From Synechococcales cyanobacterium M55_K2018_004 (lineage in GTDB: Bacteria; Cyanobacteriota; Cyanobacteriia; Elainellales; Elainellaceae), in NCBI GenBank assembly GCA_015295905.1, contig DVEB01000356.1:1-37433 (forward strand): DNA of 37,433 nucleotides. Direction: 5' to 3'. The notes under the pieces are model-generated. The model was given only the letters and a program-made list of their open reading frames with translations, was not told the DNA's origin and did no database searches. Positions 1 through 8,249 of the stretch are shown piece after piece; within the stretch, counting starts at the first letter, position 1; the number at the start of each line of letters is the position of its first letter. The translations under genes were made by a program, and so were the position numbers.

Positions 1-1
1 T

Positions 2-1099
2 GTGCAACACGCCGCAGCCCGGGCGAAGGCAGCACCCGGCCAGCCAACGCTGGCACAGATTGTCCGCGAAGCCTACGATAAGGGGTTTTCTGATATTCAC
101 GTCGGGGTGGGAGAAGCCCCCCGTTTCCGCAACCGGGGCGAAATTGAGCGGACGGACTACCCTGTGACAGACCTCGATACCTTCATGAGCTGGTTAGGGG
201 AGGTGCTGTCAGATGCGGAGATCCAGCGTTTCAAAGATACGCTCGACTTCGATGGTGCAACCCAGTATGACTTCGCCCGCGTTCGGATCAACATTTTTGA
301 TTCGCTACGCGGCCCTGCCATGGTGATGCGTCTGATTCCGGTCAAAATTTTGACGATTGAGCAACTCAACTTGCCCCCCGTCTTCAAGGATGTGTGTCAC
401 TACCACAAAGGGCTGATCCTGGTGACGGGGCCAACGGGTTCTGGTAAGTCCACCACCCTTGCGGCAATGGTGGACTACATTAATAAGGAGATGCCCAGGC
501 ACATTATCACGATTGAAGACCCGATTGAATTTGTCCATACTAGCCAGCGATCGCTCATCAAACAGCGGGAAGTGGGGGTGCACACCCTGAAGTTTGAGAA
601 TGCCCTAAAAGCTTCGCTGCGGGAAGACCCAGATGTGATTCTGGTGGGGGAAATGCGAGACAAGGAAACGGTGAACACCGCCCTCAAGGCCGCCCAGACT
701 GGGCACCTCGTGATGGGAACCCTGCACACCAACAGCGCGGTCAAAACAATTGAACGGATCCTGGGGCTATACGAACCTGACCAACAGGAACCTGTACGCA
801 TCTCGATCGCAGAGTCTCTCGTTGCGGTGATCGCCCAGGGACTTTGCCGGACGACAGACGGTAAGCGGGCCGCCTTCCACGACATCCTGATCAACACCGA
901 CGCCATTAAGGACTACATCCGTAAAGGCGACATGGACGAGGTGGAAGCGCTGATCCCCAAATGTACCTTCGATGGCATGTGTACGATGAATCAGTCCCTT
1001 TACAAGTTGTATGAGGCAGGACGGATTACGGAGGAGACGGCTCTGGAAATGTCGCCTAAGCCGAACGAAATGGCGCAGATTCTCCGAGGGCGCGTGTAG
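2..1099 (+). CDS. pilT: Type IV pilus retraction ATPase, PilT2-like (5' end probably outside window)
   Basis: Hexameric secretion-superfamily ATPase that depolymerises type IV pili at the inner membrane, driving twitching and phototaxis. Visible motifs: Walker A GPTGSGKST (about residues 143-151), Asp box IITIEDPIEF (168-177), Walker B DVILVGEMRD (211-220) and His box TGHLVMGTLHT (233-243). The C-terminus NEMAQILRGRV is typical of cyanobacterial PilT. The N-terminal region (QPTLAQIVREAYDKGFSDIHVGVGE) resembles what I remember of PilT2 rather than PilT1. PilT2 proteins are usually longer (about 430 aa), so the GTG at position 2 is probably internal and the gene starts upstream of the window. 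No pilB or pilC is visible. Confidence 0.9.
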   Translation: MQHAAARAKAAPGQPTLAQIVREAYDKGFSDIHVGVGEAPRFRNRGEIERTDYPVTDLDTFMSWLGEVLSDAEIQRFKDTLDFDGATQYDFARVRINIFDSLRGPAMVMRLIPVKILTIEQLNLPPVFKDVCHYHKGLILVTGPTGSGKSTTLAAMVDYINKEMPRHIITIEDPIEFVHTSQRSLIKQREVGVHTLKFENALKASLREDPDVILVGEMRDKETVNTALKAAQTGHLVMGTLHTNSAVKTIERILGLYEPDQQEPVRISIAESLVAVIAQGLCRTTDGKRAAFHDILINTDAIKDYIRKGDMDEVEALIPKCTFDGMCTMNQSLYKLYEAGRITEETALEMSPKPNEMAQILRGRV

Positions 1100-1159
1100 C
1101 AAATCGCAAGGGTTCTAGCGGGATACGGTATCCCAATCCAGTTAGCATCCCGCACAATG

Positions 1160-1194
1160 GAGAGGCAGAGGTTCTTCAGGGGTCTCTGCCTCTC
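1160..1194 (+). terminator. Hairpin downstream of pilT
   Basis: Perfect 11-bp inverted repeat GAGAGGCAGAG (1160-1170) and CTCTGCCTCTC (1184-1194) with a 13-nt loop, about 60 nt after the pilT stop and before the KaiB-domain gene. No T-tract follows, so it may be a pause or processing site rather than a complete intrinsic terminator. Confidence 0.5.
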
Positions 1195-1230
1195 TGCCGT
1201 TTCAAGTCTCCCTCGTCCCCTTAGATTGGT

Positions 1231-2013
1231 ATGGGTAACACGTCCTCTACAGTGCCCAGTCCACATCGTCCAGAGATTTTTAAGGGAATTGCCCTTTTTA
1301 CCCCCGGTGGAGACCTGGTGTACTGTATCGATCCTTATAAGCAGGCCCGCTGGCATTTGCACCTGTGTGCTCTGTTGCAGGAACTGCTGCATCTGTCAGA
1401 ACCGCCTCACTTTTTGGTGCCCTGCTTTTCGGCTACCATCGATCGCTGGGTTGACCCCAAGACTCAGCAAATTCGGACTGCCGCAGAAGCCTGCCCCCAA
1501 GTGTTGCGCTACCAGGCATTGTTGAACGCGGTGTTTGACACAGGCGATTTGCACTGGAAGGCGATCGCGCCCTCACCTGGCAACTGCGATTTGTTAGTAC
1601 TTTCCACCTACCAGCAGCAATTTCCCCAACTGTGGGAGAACCATGACCTGATTGTCCGGTTTGACCAGACGGAGGCGGCAAATCGAACCAATCTATTAGA
1701 GCAGAGTGAACAATCGCCGCGATCGCCCCAACCCCAGGGCTACGTCCTGCGGCTCTACGTCTCTGGCATCACCAGCGGCACCGAGCAAATTTTGCAAAAC
1801 CTCCATCAATTGTTAGAGGAATCGCTCCAGCAGCCCTACACCCTCAAGGTCATCGATGTGCATAAGAACCCAGAGCAGGCTGAGGCAGATCAGGTCTCTG
1901 CCACACCCACCCTCGTCAAGGTCTATCCGCTACCCGTGCGGCGGATGGCTGGGGATTTGAACAATGGGGATCGGCTGTTGCAGATGCTGAGGACAGAGTC
2001 AACTGCAAGATAG
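1231..2013 (+). CDS. KaiB-like domain protein with long N-terminal extension
   Basis: A 260-aa protein. Residues about 170-255 form a KaiB/SasA-sensor type thioredoxin-like domain: it starts YVLRLYVSGIT and contains the signature ATPTLVKVYPLPVRRMAGDL, close to the family's ATPTL...P.PVR...GDL motif. True KaiB is only about 100 aa, so this is not the core clock KaiB. Residues 1-165 are an unrecognised globular region joined by a Gln/Ser/Pro linker (about 155-168). Starts ATG at 1231, 131 nt after pilT, and is convergent with the sbcC-like gene. By analogy it could bind KaiC or compete with KaiB or SasA; that is inference only. Confidence 0.8.
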   Translation: MGNTSSTVPSPHRPEIFKGIALFTPGGDLVYCIDPYKQARWHLHLCALLQELLHLSEPPHFLVPCFSATIDRWVDPKTQQIRTAAEACPQVLRYQALLNAVFDTGDLHWKAIAPSPGNCDLLVLSTYQQQFPQLWENHDLIVRFDQTEAANRTNLLEQSEQSPRSPQPQGYVLRLYVSGITSGTEQILQNLHQLLEESLQQPYTLKVIDVHKNPEQAEADQVSATPTLVKVYPLPVRRMAGDLNNGDRLLQMLRTESTAR

Positions 2014-2031
2014 CCGTTGTCTTGCCACGCC

Positions 2032-4794
2032 TCAGAGTTCACGCTCCACCACAATCACGTTTTCCGTCACCTTCTCGAACGTATCGTCGTGGCTGATGAC
2101 AAAGAGTTGACGGAAGGACTTGAGGTTGGCGATCGCCTCTGCTAGGCTTTCGCGCCGGGGCCTATCCATGTTGGTGGTGGGTTCATCGAAGAAGGCCACG
2201 TCAATATCCGCAAGGACGCGCAGCAGGGCAAGGCGGACGGAGAGCGCGGCACACATTTGTTCGCCACCAGAGAGGTTAATAAAACGTCGGAGGTGAGCAC
2301 CTTCCTGGACCAGGATTTCATAGTCACGCGTCCACTCTAGGGCCAGGTTGGAGCGGTTCATCAGTTCACGGAATAGGCGGTCGGCTTCACAGGAAATGCG
2401 CTGCACGTAGCGCTCGGTGATGCGTGGGCCTGCTTCTTTGTAGGCTCTGCGGGCAAAGGTGATAAAGCGGCGGACCTTTTCGTGTCGCTTCAGATCGGTT
2501 TGGGCGCGATCGCGCTTTGCCGCTATCTCCTGTAAGCTTTCCAGCCGGCTGGTCAGTTCTTGTTGCAGTTTGCGTTGCTGAGGCAGGGCACCCAGGAGGC
2601 GGTCGGCCTGACTCTTGAGATCGGCATAGGCCGCTTCAGCTTGGTGCCAGCGTTGCGGGTCGTAGTCCTGCCGCAGACTCTCGTACTCGGCTTGTCGCTG
2701 CGATCGCTGATCTGCCAATTGCTTGACCTGGGCGATCGCTGCCTCCCAGTCCTGCAAACGCTGGGGCAGTTGTTCGGCCTCTTGCTGGTTTTGCAGAACC
2801 AGCAGATAAGAGGCATGGTGCGATCGCTGGAGTTGCTTTTGCTCGTCAATCCGGGCATCAAGGTCAGCAAAGACAGTGAGTTGAGCCTCCAGCGCTGCGA
2901 TCGCCTGCTGAATGTCGTTAAACTGGGCAGCGATCGCCGCTTGCTGCTGGCGGACGCTTGCTTCCTGCTGGAGTTGTTGCTGCAAGAGTTGGCTCTTGCC
3001 TTGCGGGTTGTTGAGCGCCGTGAGTTGGGTGGCGATCGCCTCTAGTTCGGTTTTTAACTGGGGTTGAGCGGCGAGTTGGTCATCCAGTTCCGCAATCCGC
3101 TGCTTGAGTTGAGTCATATCGTCCTGCAATTGCTGCAACTGGTCGCCCTTGCTCTCCAGCGTGAGGAATTCGGCACGTTGCTGGTAGGCCAGGTCAATCT
3201 GCTGCTTGATGGCCTGGAGTTGCTGTTTGAGTTTCGGGGCAGAAATTTGCTCGGCCAAGTCTGCAAGGATAGTTTGCAGTTCTGCCAGCAGAGCATCGTT
3301 CAGGTCCATGCCGGTTTGCAGGGCATGGAGAACAGCATCGAAGGAGTCCGTCGCCAGCAGGGGCACTGTTTGCTGCATCTGTCGGAGTTGGGCAAGAGCA
3401 GCCTGCGCCTGGATCTGGTGCTGGTTGGCCTGCACCCGACTCTGAGCGACCAGCGATCGCAGGTCGGCCTCAAACTGGCGGGCTGCTTCCACACGACTGA
3501 GTTGCTCCTGGAGGCGATCGCGCCGTTGTTCCAGTTCAGGGATCTGCTCAATCACGGTGGACAACGTTTTCAGTTGCTCGATTTCCTGAGACAGGCGTTG
3601 CCAGTCGGCTTGCTGTTTGGACAGTTGTCGAGTCAGCGCCTGACGTTCCTGCTGAATCGCCTGGAGAGATTGGAGTTGTTGGGTGAGCGATCGCTGCTGC
3701 TGCTCGAGTTCGAGTTGCTGGTGCACGAGGGGACGCAGTTGCTCTAATTCTGCTGCTGCCTTTTCCAAGGCTTCCAGTTGCAGTGTCAAGCGAGTCATCT
3801 CGGTCTGCCGCTCTGCTAGGGTCTTTTCCATAGCATCCCGGCGTTTGGCCAGTTGTTGTCGTTTCTGTTGCTGTTGCTCCAGTTCCTTTTGGACGGCACA
3901 AGCGTTGAGATACGCATCGTAACTAGGGCGATTGTCTTCACAAATCTGGACAGCGTTTCTGGCTCGTTGCACTGATGTTTCCAGCAGCTCGTTTGCCTGC
4001 TGTTTGGCCTCAATCTGGGTGGTCAACGTTTGTAGGGCTGTTTCACACTGCTGCACAGCCTGAGCCTGAGCAGCGAGATGGTCTTTCTCCGCCTGAAGCA
4101 CTGCAATTTGCGCTTGCAGGTGAGCTAACCCCGCCTCTGCAGTGACTATTTCTTCAGTGAGTTGCTGGTGGCGTTGGAGCAGCGCTTCGCGTTCCTGCAA
4201 CATTTCATCGAACTGAGCGATCGCCCGTTGCAGGTTTTCCTCTTCCGCTTTGGCATACTTTTCAACAGACAACATCTCCTGGCTGACCTGCTTATACTCC
4301 TCGACCTTGAGGATAGCGTCGAAGACTTTTTTGCGGTCTTCCGGTGGCTTCAGGAAGTCTGCCGTAAAGGTGCCCTGGGGAACACCAATCGTGTTGGCAA
4401 ATAGCTTTGCCAAGTCAGTGCCAGGAGCCACACCCAAATGTTGCCGCAGCCAGGGCAAGACTTCTGCCTCGATGTGACGAAATTCCAACTGTGCGTTGAG
4501 TTGGGGGTCAAACAGCAGATAGCCCTTTGTGGTACACCGCTGCACATCGTAGGTGCGACCATCCCGGCTTGAGATAAAAGACACCCGCACTTGGGCACTG
4601 CCCGCCCCGTTGCGGATCAAGTCTTCCAGTCGATACACGCCTCTGTAGTTAAACAGCACCCAGGCGATCGCCTCCAGGATCGTCGTCTTGCCGGCTCCGT
4701 TTTCGCCGCAGATCGCATTGGTGCCCGGTTGAAAAACAAAGTGGCGATCGCTGTGGGATTTGAAGTTTTTCAGGGTGACGGAGAGAATCTGCAT
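2032..4794 (-). CDS. sbcC: SbcC/Rad50-family SMC-like ATPase
   Basis: A 920-aa DNA-repair ATPase of the SbcC/Rad50 type, expected to work with the SbcD/Mre11 nuclease on broken or hairpin DNA ends. N-terminal half-ATPase MQILSVTLKNFKSH with Walker A GENGAGKTT (about residues 30-38). Long Gln/Glu/Leu-rich coiled coils fill about 180-780. The C-terminal half carries the signature NLSGGEQM and Walker B VAFFDEPTTNMD. The start is taken as the ATG at 4794, because the 14 extra residues from an upstream start do not resemble the family. No CxxC zinc hook is visible between the coils; the expected apex holds a VPLLATDSFDAVLHALQ segment instead. No sbcD neighbour is present. Confidence 0.85.
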   Translation of the reverse strand: MQILSVTLKNFKSHSDRHFVFQPGTNAICGENGAGKTTILEAIAWVLFNYRGVYRLEDLIRNGAGSAQVRVSFISSRDGRTYDVQRCTTKGYLLFDPQLNAQLEFRHIEAEVLPWLRQHLGVAPGTDLAKLFANTIGVPQGTFTADFLKPPEDRKKVFDAILKVEEYKQVSQEMLSVEKYAKAEEENLQRAIAQFDEMLQEREALLQRHQQLTEEIVTAEAGLAHLQAQIAVLQAEKDHLAAQAQAVQQCETALQTLTTQIEAKQQANELLETSVQRARNAVQICEDNRPSYDAYLNACAVQKELEQQQQKRQQLAKRRDAMEKTLAERQTEMTRLTLQLEALEKAAAELEQLRPLVHQQLELEQQQRSLTQQLQSLQAIQQERQALTRQLSKQQADWQRLSQEIEQLKTLSTVIEQIPELEQRRDRLQEQLSRVEAARQFEADLRSLVAQSRVQANQHQIQAQAALAQLRQMQQTVPLLATDSFDAVLHALQTGMDLNDALLAELQTILADLAEQISAPKLKQQLQAIKQQIDLAYQQRAEFLTLESKGDQLQQLQDDMTQLKQRIAELDDQLAAQPQLKTELEAIATQLTALNNPQGKSQLLQQQLQQEASVRQQQAAIAAQFNDIQQAIAALEAQLTVFADLDARIDEQKQLQRSHHASYLLVLQNQQEAEQLPQRLQDWEAAIAQVKQLADQRSQRQAEYESLRQDYDPQRWHQAEAAYADLKSQADRLLGALPQQRKLQQELTSRLESLQEIAAKRDRAQTDLKRHEKVRRFITFARRAYKEAGPRITERYVQRISCEADRLFRELMNRSNLALEWTRDYEILVQEGAHLRRFINLSGGEQMCAALSVRLALLRVLADIDVAFFDEPTTNMDRPRRESLAEAIANLKSFRQLFVISHDDTFEKVTENVIVVEREL

Positions 4795-4880
4795 AGGCGA
4801 TCGACAGCAACAATGCCCCGTTCTAGGGTAGAACAAATGAATTGATAGGCCAATGGTTCAGTCACTGCTTCTCAATATCC

Positions 4881-6800
4881 TTAATAATCTTCCCGAAAAT
4901 AGGGGTTTCCGCAAAGCTCCGCTTGTAAACGAGCCTCCGCTATCAAGATGGGATCCCCAGAGTCAAGATAGGCTTGGAGGCGCTGCTGCTGTTTCTGCCG
5001 GTGGATTTGATAGCGCTGCTGCTGTCTTGCAGCGTGAGTCAGGTCGTATCGTCTGCGGTTCTCCTCGCGGTGCAGCCGGGAATTGGGCAGCGAGGACGGG
5101 AGAAATTGGGCAAGGTAACGCGAGACTGCGCCCGGTTGGGCCATTGTCGACATGCTCAACCGTAGTGGCGGTTGAGCATAAAGTGACTTTTGAGTATCAA
5201 TGGGGGTTGCAATTGGAGACAAATCCGTTAAGGAGGCGATCGCCCCATGCACAGCATCCTTCAACCCTGAAGGATGCACAACATAAGGATGCACAACATT
5301 ACGACCTAGCTGTTGATTCATCACTAGCAGGCAATCTCGATCTCCCTTGTATGTCAAGCCATTACGACCTGTGAGAGGAAATAAGCTTGTACAACTGGAC
5401 TGGGTTGATGCGCCGCTAGCGCAATTAACCCAGTCGTTGTCATCTGAGCTAAGGGGTTCTAGGGGGTTTTCCACAGGTTGCTGCTGTTGTGGAAAATCCA
5501 TCGACTTTTCCACAACAGAATGTTTTAAGGTTTCTGAAGAGGCTTCCAACGCAGCTGAAGGTTGTTCATTATCTGGACTGATCAGGTATTCAGGGTGCCA
5601 TAGCTCTCGATGACGGTAGAGCGTACTTCCACCAATTCCAAGTTTGGTCAAGGCTTTAAATCGAGCCGTTGCCGTTGCCGGTAAACTTTCTGTATTCAGA
5701 AGTGTGGCGATCGCCTGTTGAATCTTTTCCCTAGCTGTTTGTTGTTGCCGTTGATTCCACGTCGATGATCGAACTTTCACCGCCTCTATTTCAGAGGATG
5801 ACTGGAGACTCTGGCCAACGGTGTAAGGGAAATAGCGGCTCTGTTCCACACAGCGAGCCCACTCCTGCGCTCGCTTTTCAAGTTCGTGTTGATGGTTGCA
5901 CCAGTCAGCATATCCAGGTAGCGATCGCGCCACGCGCACAATTTCATCGACTAAAGCCTGACCCACTAGCGGTGCACCCCCCGTCAGGACATGATGAAAC
6001 ACGTAGGTACGCAAAGCAATCCGACCCAGTAAACGATTAGTCTGACCACTCCCCGTCCAACCCATTTCAATCTCAGCATTTAAGTCATGCAAAAACTTAT
6101 CTGCCTTCCCAGAAACAAGCCGAATCTTCTGGTTCGCTTGCTTGAGCGTGCGTTGAAAGCTATTGGAGTGAATTTCATTACGAGCTTGCGTCTGATACCA
6201 GCGTGTTACGAAGTGGGGGCGATCACTCCAAATCGTTTCCCAATTTTCGTTGAGGAGGTAAGAACCGCTCTGAAGCGGCAATCGATGGGCATTAAATAGA
6301 CTCTGCTTCCCGGCTGGAGAAAACGGCTTTGGATTGGGGAACACCTCAAGCTGACCTGGCTTCACCACAAAGCCTGCACGTTCCAGCAGAAATGTAACAA
6401 CAACCGCTAACTCCCAACTTTTTTGAGCTTGCTCAAAAGGAAAATACAAATGAATTCCACCGCTATAGGAACTTGTACAAGCGAGGTAGGACACCAAACC
6501 AATTGGTTCTAGGGCGGCGCAAATTCGATGGACAGCAAAAGCATCGCGTTGGGGATGATAGACGCTGCCTGCATCAATATCGAGAAGACAATACTGAGTC
6601 TGAGCACCAAAGCGAACTCCGTAAAGATGCTCTCCTGCCTGAATGAGGCGATCAGACAAGGGATAACGACGCTCAGTCTGCCAGTTGGGTCTTTCACCAG
6701 GATCGGGATGCTTGGCGTAAATAAAGTCATAGCGATGGGGAAAGAGGACAAGAAAAGAATCCTCTTCCTGCACATAGGCAAAGTTGGTCGTGGCAGTCAC
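4881..6800 (-). CDS. AEP-like primase / Rep-like protein with HTH-like segment
   Basis: A 639-aa protein not identified to a named family. The N-terminal 160 residues show a pattern like archaeo-eukaryotic primases: LLDIDAG (D74, D76), then SGGIHLYF (S113-F120, His117), then LEVFPNPKPF (151-160). This resembles the DxD, GxH and FP motifs of AEP primases in plasmid and conflict systems. Residues about 375-403 (FKALTKLGIGGSTLYRHRELWHP) look like a helix-turn-helix. The tail is Gln-rich. It starts with GTG; an AGGAGG lies about 15 nt upstream. Its 5' side faces a repeat-rich non-coding region and its 3' end lies 86 nt from sbcC on the same strand. A plasmid- or element-type replication initiator is the best guess; catalysis is unproven. 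Confidence 0.6.
   Translation of the reverse strand: MTATTNFAYVQEEDSFLVLFPHRYDFIYAKHPDPGERPNWQTERRYPLSDRLIQAGEHLYGVRFGAQTQYCLLDIDAGSVYHPQRDAFAVHRICAALEPIGLVSYLACTSSYSGGIHLYFPFEQAQKSWELAVVVTFLLERAGFVVKPGQLEVFPNPKPFSPAGKQSLFNAHRLPLQSGSYLLNENWETIWSDRPHFVTRWYQTQARNEIHSNSFQRTLKQANQKIRLVSGKADKFLHDLNAEIEMGWTGSGQTNRLLGRIALRTYVFHHVLTGGAPLVGQALVDEIVRVARSLPGYADWCNHQHELEKRAQEWARCVEQSRYFPYTVGQSLQSSSEIEAVKVRSSTWNQRQQQTAREKIQQAIATLLNTESLPATATARFKALTKLGIGGSTLYRHRELWHPEYLISPDNEQPSAALEASSETLKHSVVEKSMDFPQQQQPVENPLEPLSSDDNDWVNCASGASTQSSCTSLFPLTGRNGLTYKGDRDCLLVMNQQLGRNVVHPYVVHPSGLKDAVHGAIASLTDLSPIATPIDTQKSLYAQPPLRLSMSTMAQPGAVSRYLAQFLPSSLPNSRLHREENRRRYDLTHAARQQQRYQIHRQKQQQRLQAYLDSGDPILIAEARLQAELCGNPYFREDY
5270..5299 (+). 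repeat. 15-bp in-frame tandem repeat inside the AEP-like gene
   Basis: AAGGATGCACAACAT occurs twice in direct succession (5270-5284, 5285-5299), encoding VVHPY/VVHPS on the minus strand. Just before it, GCATCCTTC (5256-5264) pairs with GAAGGATGC, giving a small hairpin. The unit is a multiple of three, so copy-number changes would not shift the frame. Confidence 0.85.
5467..5514. promoter_or_regulatory. Cluster of three DnaA-box-like sites
   Basis: TTTTCCACA at 5467-5475, the inverted copy TGTGGAAAA at 5488-5496, and TTTTCCACA at 5506-5514: three perfect matches to the cyanobacterial DnaA-box form within 48 bp. They lie inside the AEP-like gene, where two are read as Val-Glu-Lys/Asn codons, so coding constraint could explain part of the match. 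The mixed orientation and close packing beside a Rep-like gene make an origin role plausible but unproven. Confidence 0.45.
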
Positions 6801-6877
6801 CGTAGCGATGCCACACCTCCTTTGTCGTTGCAGTTCCCAAAGCTCAACACGCGTCAGTCCAGATTAAGCCGGAGTTA

Positions 6878-7556
6878 TTGTCTCAGGCCTACGGAAACGG
6901 CTTTGGGAAAAGGATCTTTCTTGATCTGATCAGCGTGTCTCACAAGACTGAGGGACAGTCTAGACAAGCATTTCTCAGGTTGTTGGTGCGTTGATCCGGT
7001 TAGATCAGTTAACCGATCCAGAGGCAAAGTCACCAGAGGTGGAACATTTTGTCTGATGCTACAATCCAGATGAACTGAAACACTGAGCACGTTTTTGCAA
7101 AAAAATTGGCATGAGACAAACGTTTGCAGTGGTAAGCAGGCTTGTCTGATGCCAAAATTTTGTCCACAACATAGATCTGAAACGCTTGATAGACAAAGCC
7201 TTGAGCGATCGCCCCCAATCTTCCTACCACGCTAGACAAGTGCGCCAATCCGGAGTCAGTTGTCTCACCAGAAAGACAAGCTTGTCTTTCTGATCTCAGT
7301 CAACCACCACCGACACATCAGCGATAAATCCCAGCTTCAAGACGGCAGAAGTGGGTCGAGTCCCAGGAGAAAGTGGTTGGATGCGGAGGGAACTGTCTTA
7401 ACCCTCAGATAAATTTCTCTACGGGTAAAGTCTCTAAAGAGACTGAGGCAAGTGATGGCAACCGGAGCAACTGACCTCACTTGAAATGGCTCAAGCCTAA
7501 GTAAATCGAGCCTTTTAAGTAATTGAATGAGACAATGAGACAACTGAATGAGACAG
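6878..7556. repeat. Iteron-like array of TGAGACAA/TTGTCTCA motifs in about 1.1 kb of non-coding DNA
   Basis: The 6801-7889 interval has no convincing gene. It contains the octamer TTGTCTCA or its complement TGAGACAA at 6878, 7112, 7260, 7528 and 7536. The core AGACAA/TTGTCT also occurs at 6962, 7049, 7142, 7191, 7234, 7274 and 7282, making 12 in all. TTGTCTGATGC is repeated exactly at 7049 and 7142. TGAATGAGACA recurs with a 21-bp period at 7524 and 7545. By chance a given octamer is expected about 0.02 times in this length. The array flanks the start of the AEP-like gene, as iterons flank plasmid rep genes; an operator array is the alternative. Confidence 0.7.
7271..7290. promoter_or_regulatory. 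Perfect 20-bp palindrome within the iteron-like array
   Basis: GAAAGACAAGCTTGTCTTTC is a perfect palindrome made of two back-to-back copies of the AGACAA core. It is 4 nt from a TTGTCTCA copy at 7260-7267. It has the form of a site for a dimeric DNA-binding protein. Confidence 0.7.
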
Positions 7557-7889
7557 CAACTTGGGGTTTCAAGAGGGAAACGTCGAAGGCCAGCCAACTC
7601 TCGTGTCACGTCGTTGCGATGACTCAAATGATGACTAGAAGCGGCAAAGTCACGACAACAGGCTGGCCGATTGCCCTAAAAGTTCACTGCGAACACTGTG
7701 CTGATTTCCCCAAGAGAGTATAAATTAGAGCAGGAGTTTTTGAGTGCGAACCACCCGGATGATGGGATCCTAATCCTGGCTCTCCGGTTTTGAGTCGTGG
7801 TTCTTTGGGGCGCGCTCAAAGGCTGCCACGCTTGCTTTCGTGCCCTTGAAAAGGCATGGTTATCGCGCACACTCATGGAGATAAAGAGA

Positions 7890-8132
7890 ATGAGCGAAAA
7901 TAGCACCCCAGTTCAAACCATTGAGGATCGCATCCAGGCGGCGATCGCGGAGGCACATGCCATTTGTGACAAGCTAGGCAGCACCTCGCAAGAATGTGCA
8001 GTGGCCTGGGATGTGGTCGAAGAACTCCAAGCCGAAGCGTCGCACCAAAAACAAATTCCCCAGAAGACGGCCTTCCAGAAGTACTGTGATGCCAATCCTG
8101 AAGCAGACGAGTGCCGAATTTACGACGATTAG
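7890..8132 (+). CDS. cp12: Calvin cycle regulator CP12
   Basis: An 80-aa intrinsically disordered redox switch that, when oxidised in the dark, bridges GAPDH and phosphoribulokinase into an inactive complex. All hallmarks are present: N-terminal Cys pair C26/C36, core AWDVVEELQAEASHQ (39-53) and C-terminal Cys pair C66/C75 in YCDANPEADECRIYDD. The C-terminal tail inserts into GAPDH in characterised CP12 proteins. The start is the ATG at 7890, with GGAG 9 nt upstream; an in-frame ATG at 7875 is less likely. The gene stands alone between the iteron-like region and a repeat-bearing spacer. Confidence 0.96.
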   Translation: MSENSTPVQTIEDRIQAAIAEAHAICDKLGSTSQECAVAWDVVEELQAEASHQKQIPQKTAFQKYCDANPEADECRIYDD

Positions 8133-8182
8133 GAAATGTCTCCAAAACGGGTGCATGTCACTTTTGCCCTCACCCTAAATTC

Positions 8183-8249
8183 CTCTCCCAAATTGGGAGA
8201 GAGACTTTAAGATGGCTCAGCTCCCCTTCTCCCAACTTGGGAGAAGGGG
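8183..8249. repeat. Pair of related inverted repeats after cp12; rest of 8133-8666 shows nothing else
   Basis: Two hairpins share a core. The first has arms CTCTCCCAA (8183-8191) and TTGGGAGAG (8193-8201). The second has 13-bp arms CCCCTTCTCCCAA (8223-8235) and TTGGGAGAAGGGG (8237-8249) around one base. This type of sequence is dispersed in many cyanobacterial genomes, and here it may end the cp12 transcript. I see no gene or RNA in the remainder up to 8666. Confidence 0.7.

Noticed and set aside
2560-3747. Long Leu-rich plus-strand frames (161 and 227 aa) opposite sbcC
   Set aside because: Antisense shadows of the Gln-rich coiled coil, whose CAG/CTG codons read as Leu on the other strand.
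7340-7380. GGGTCGAGTCCC resembling a tRNA T-arm
   Set aside because: The loop is too short for a T-loop and no acceptor, D or anticodon stems can be formed around it.
6878-7556. Possible CRISPR array in the repeated-motif region
   Set aside because: Repeats are 6-11 bp, in both orientations and irregularly spaced; no uniform repeat-spacer pattern or cas genes.
7337-7723. Short frames on both strands in the iteron-like region (for example 7337-7627 minus, 7523-7723 plus)
   Set aside because: No family resemblance or RBS; they cross repeat motifs.
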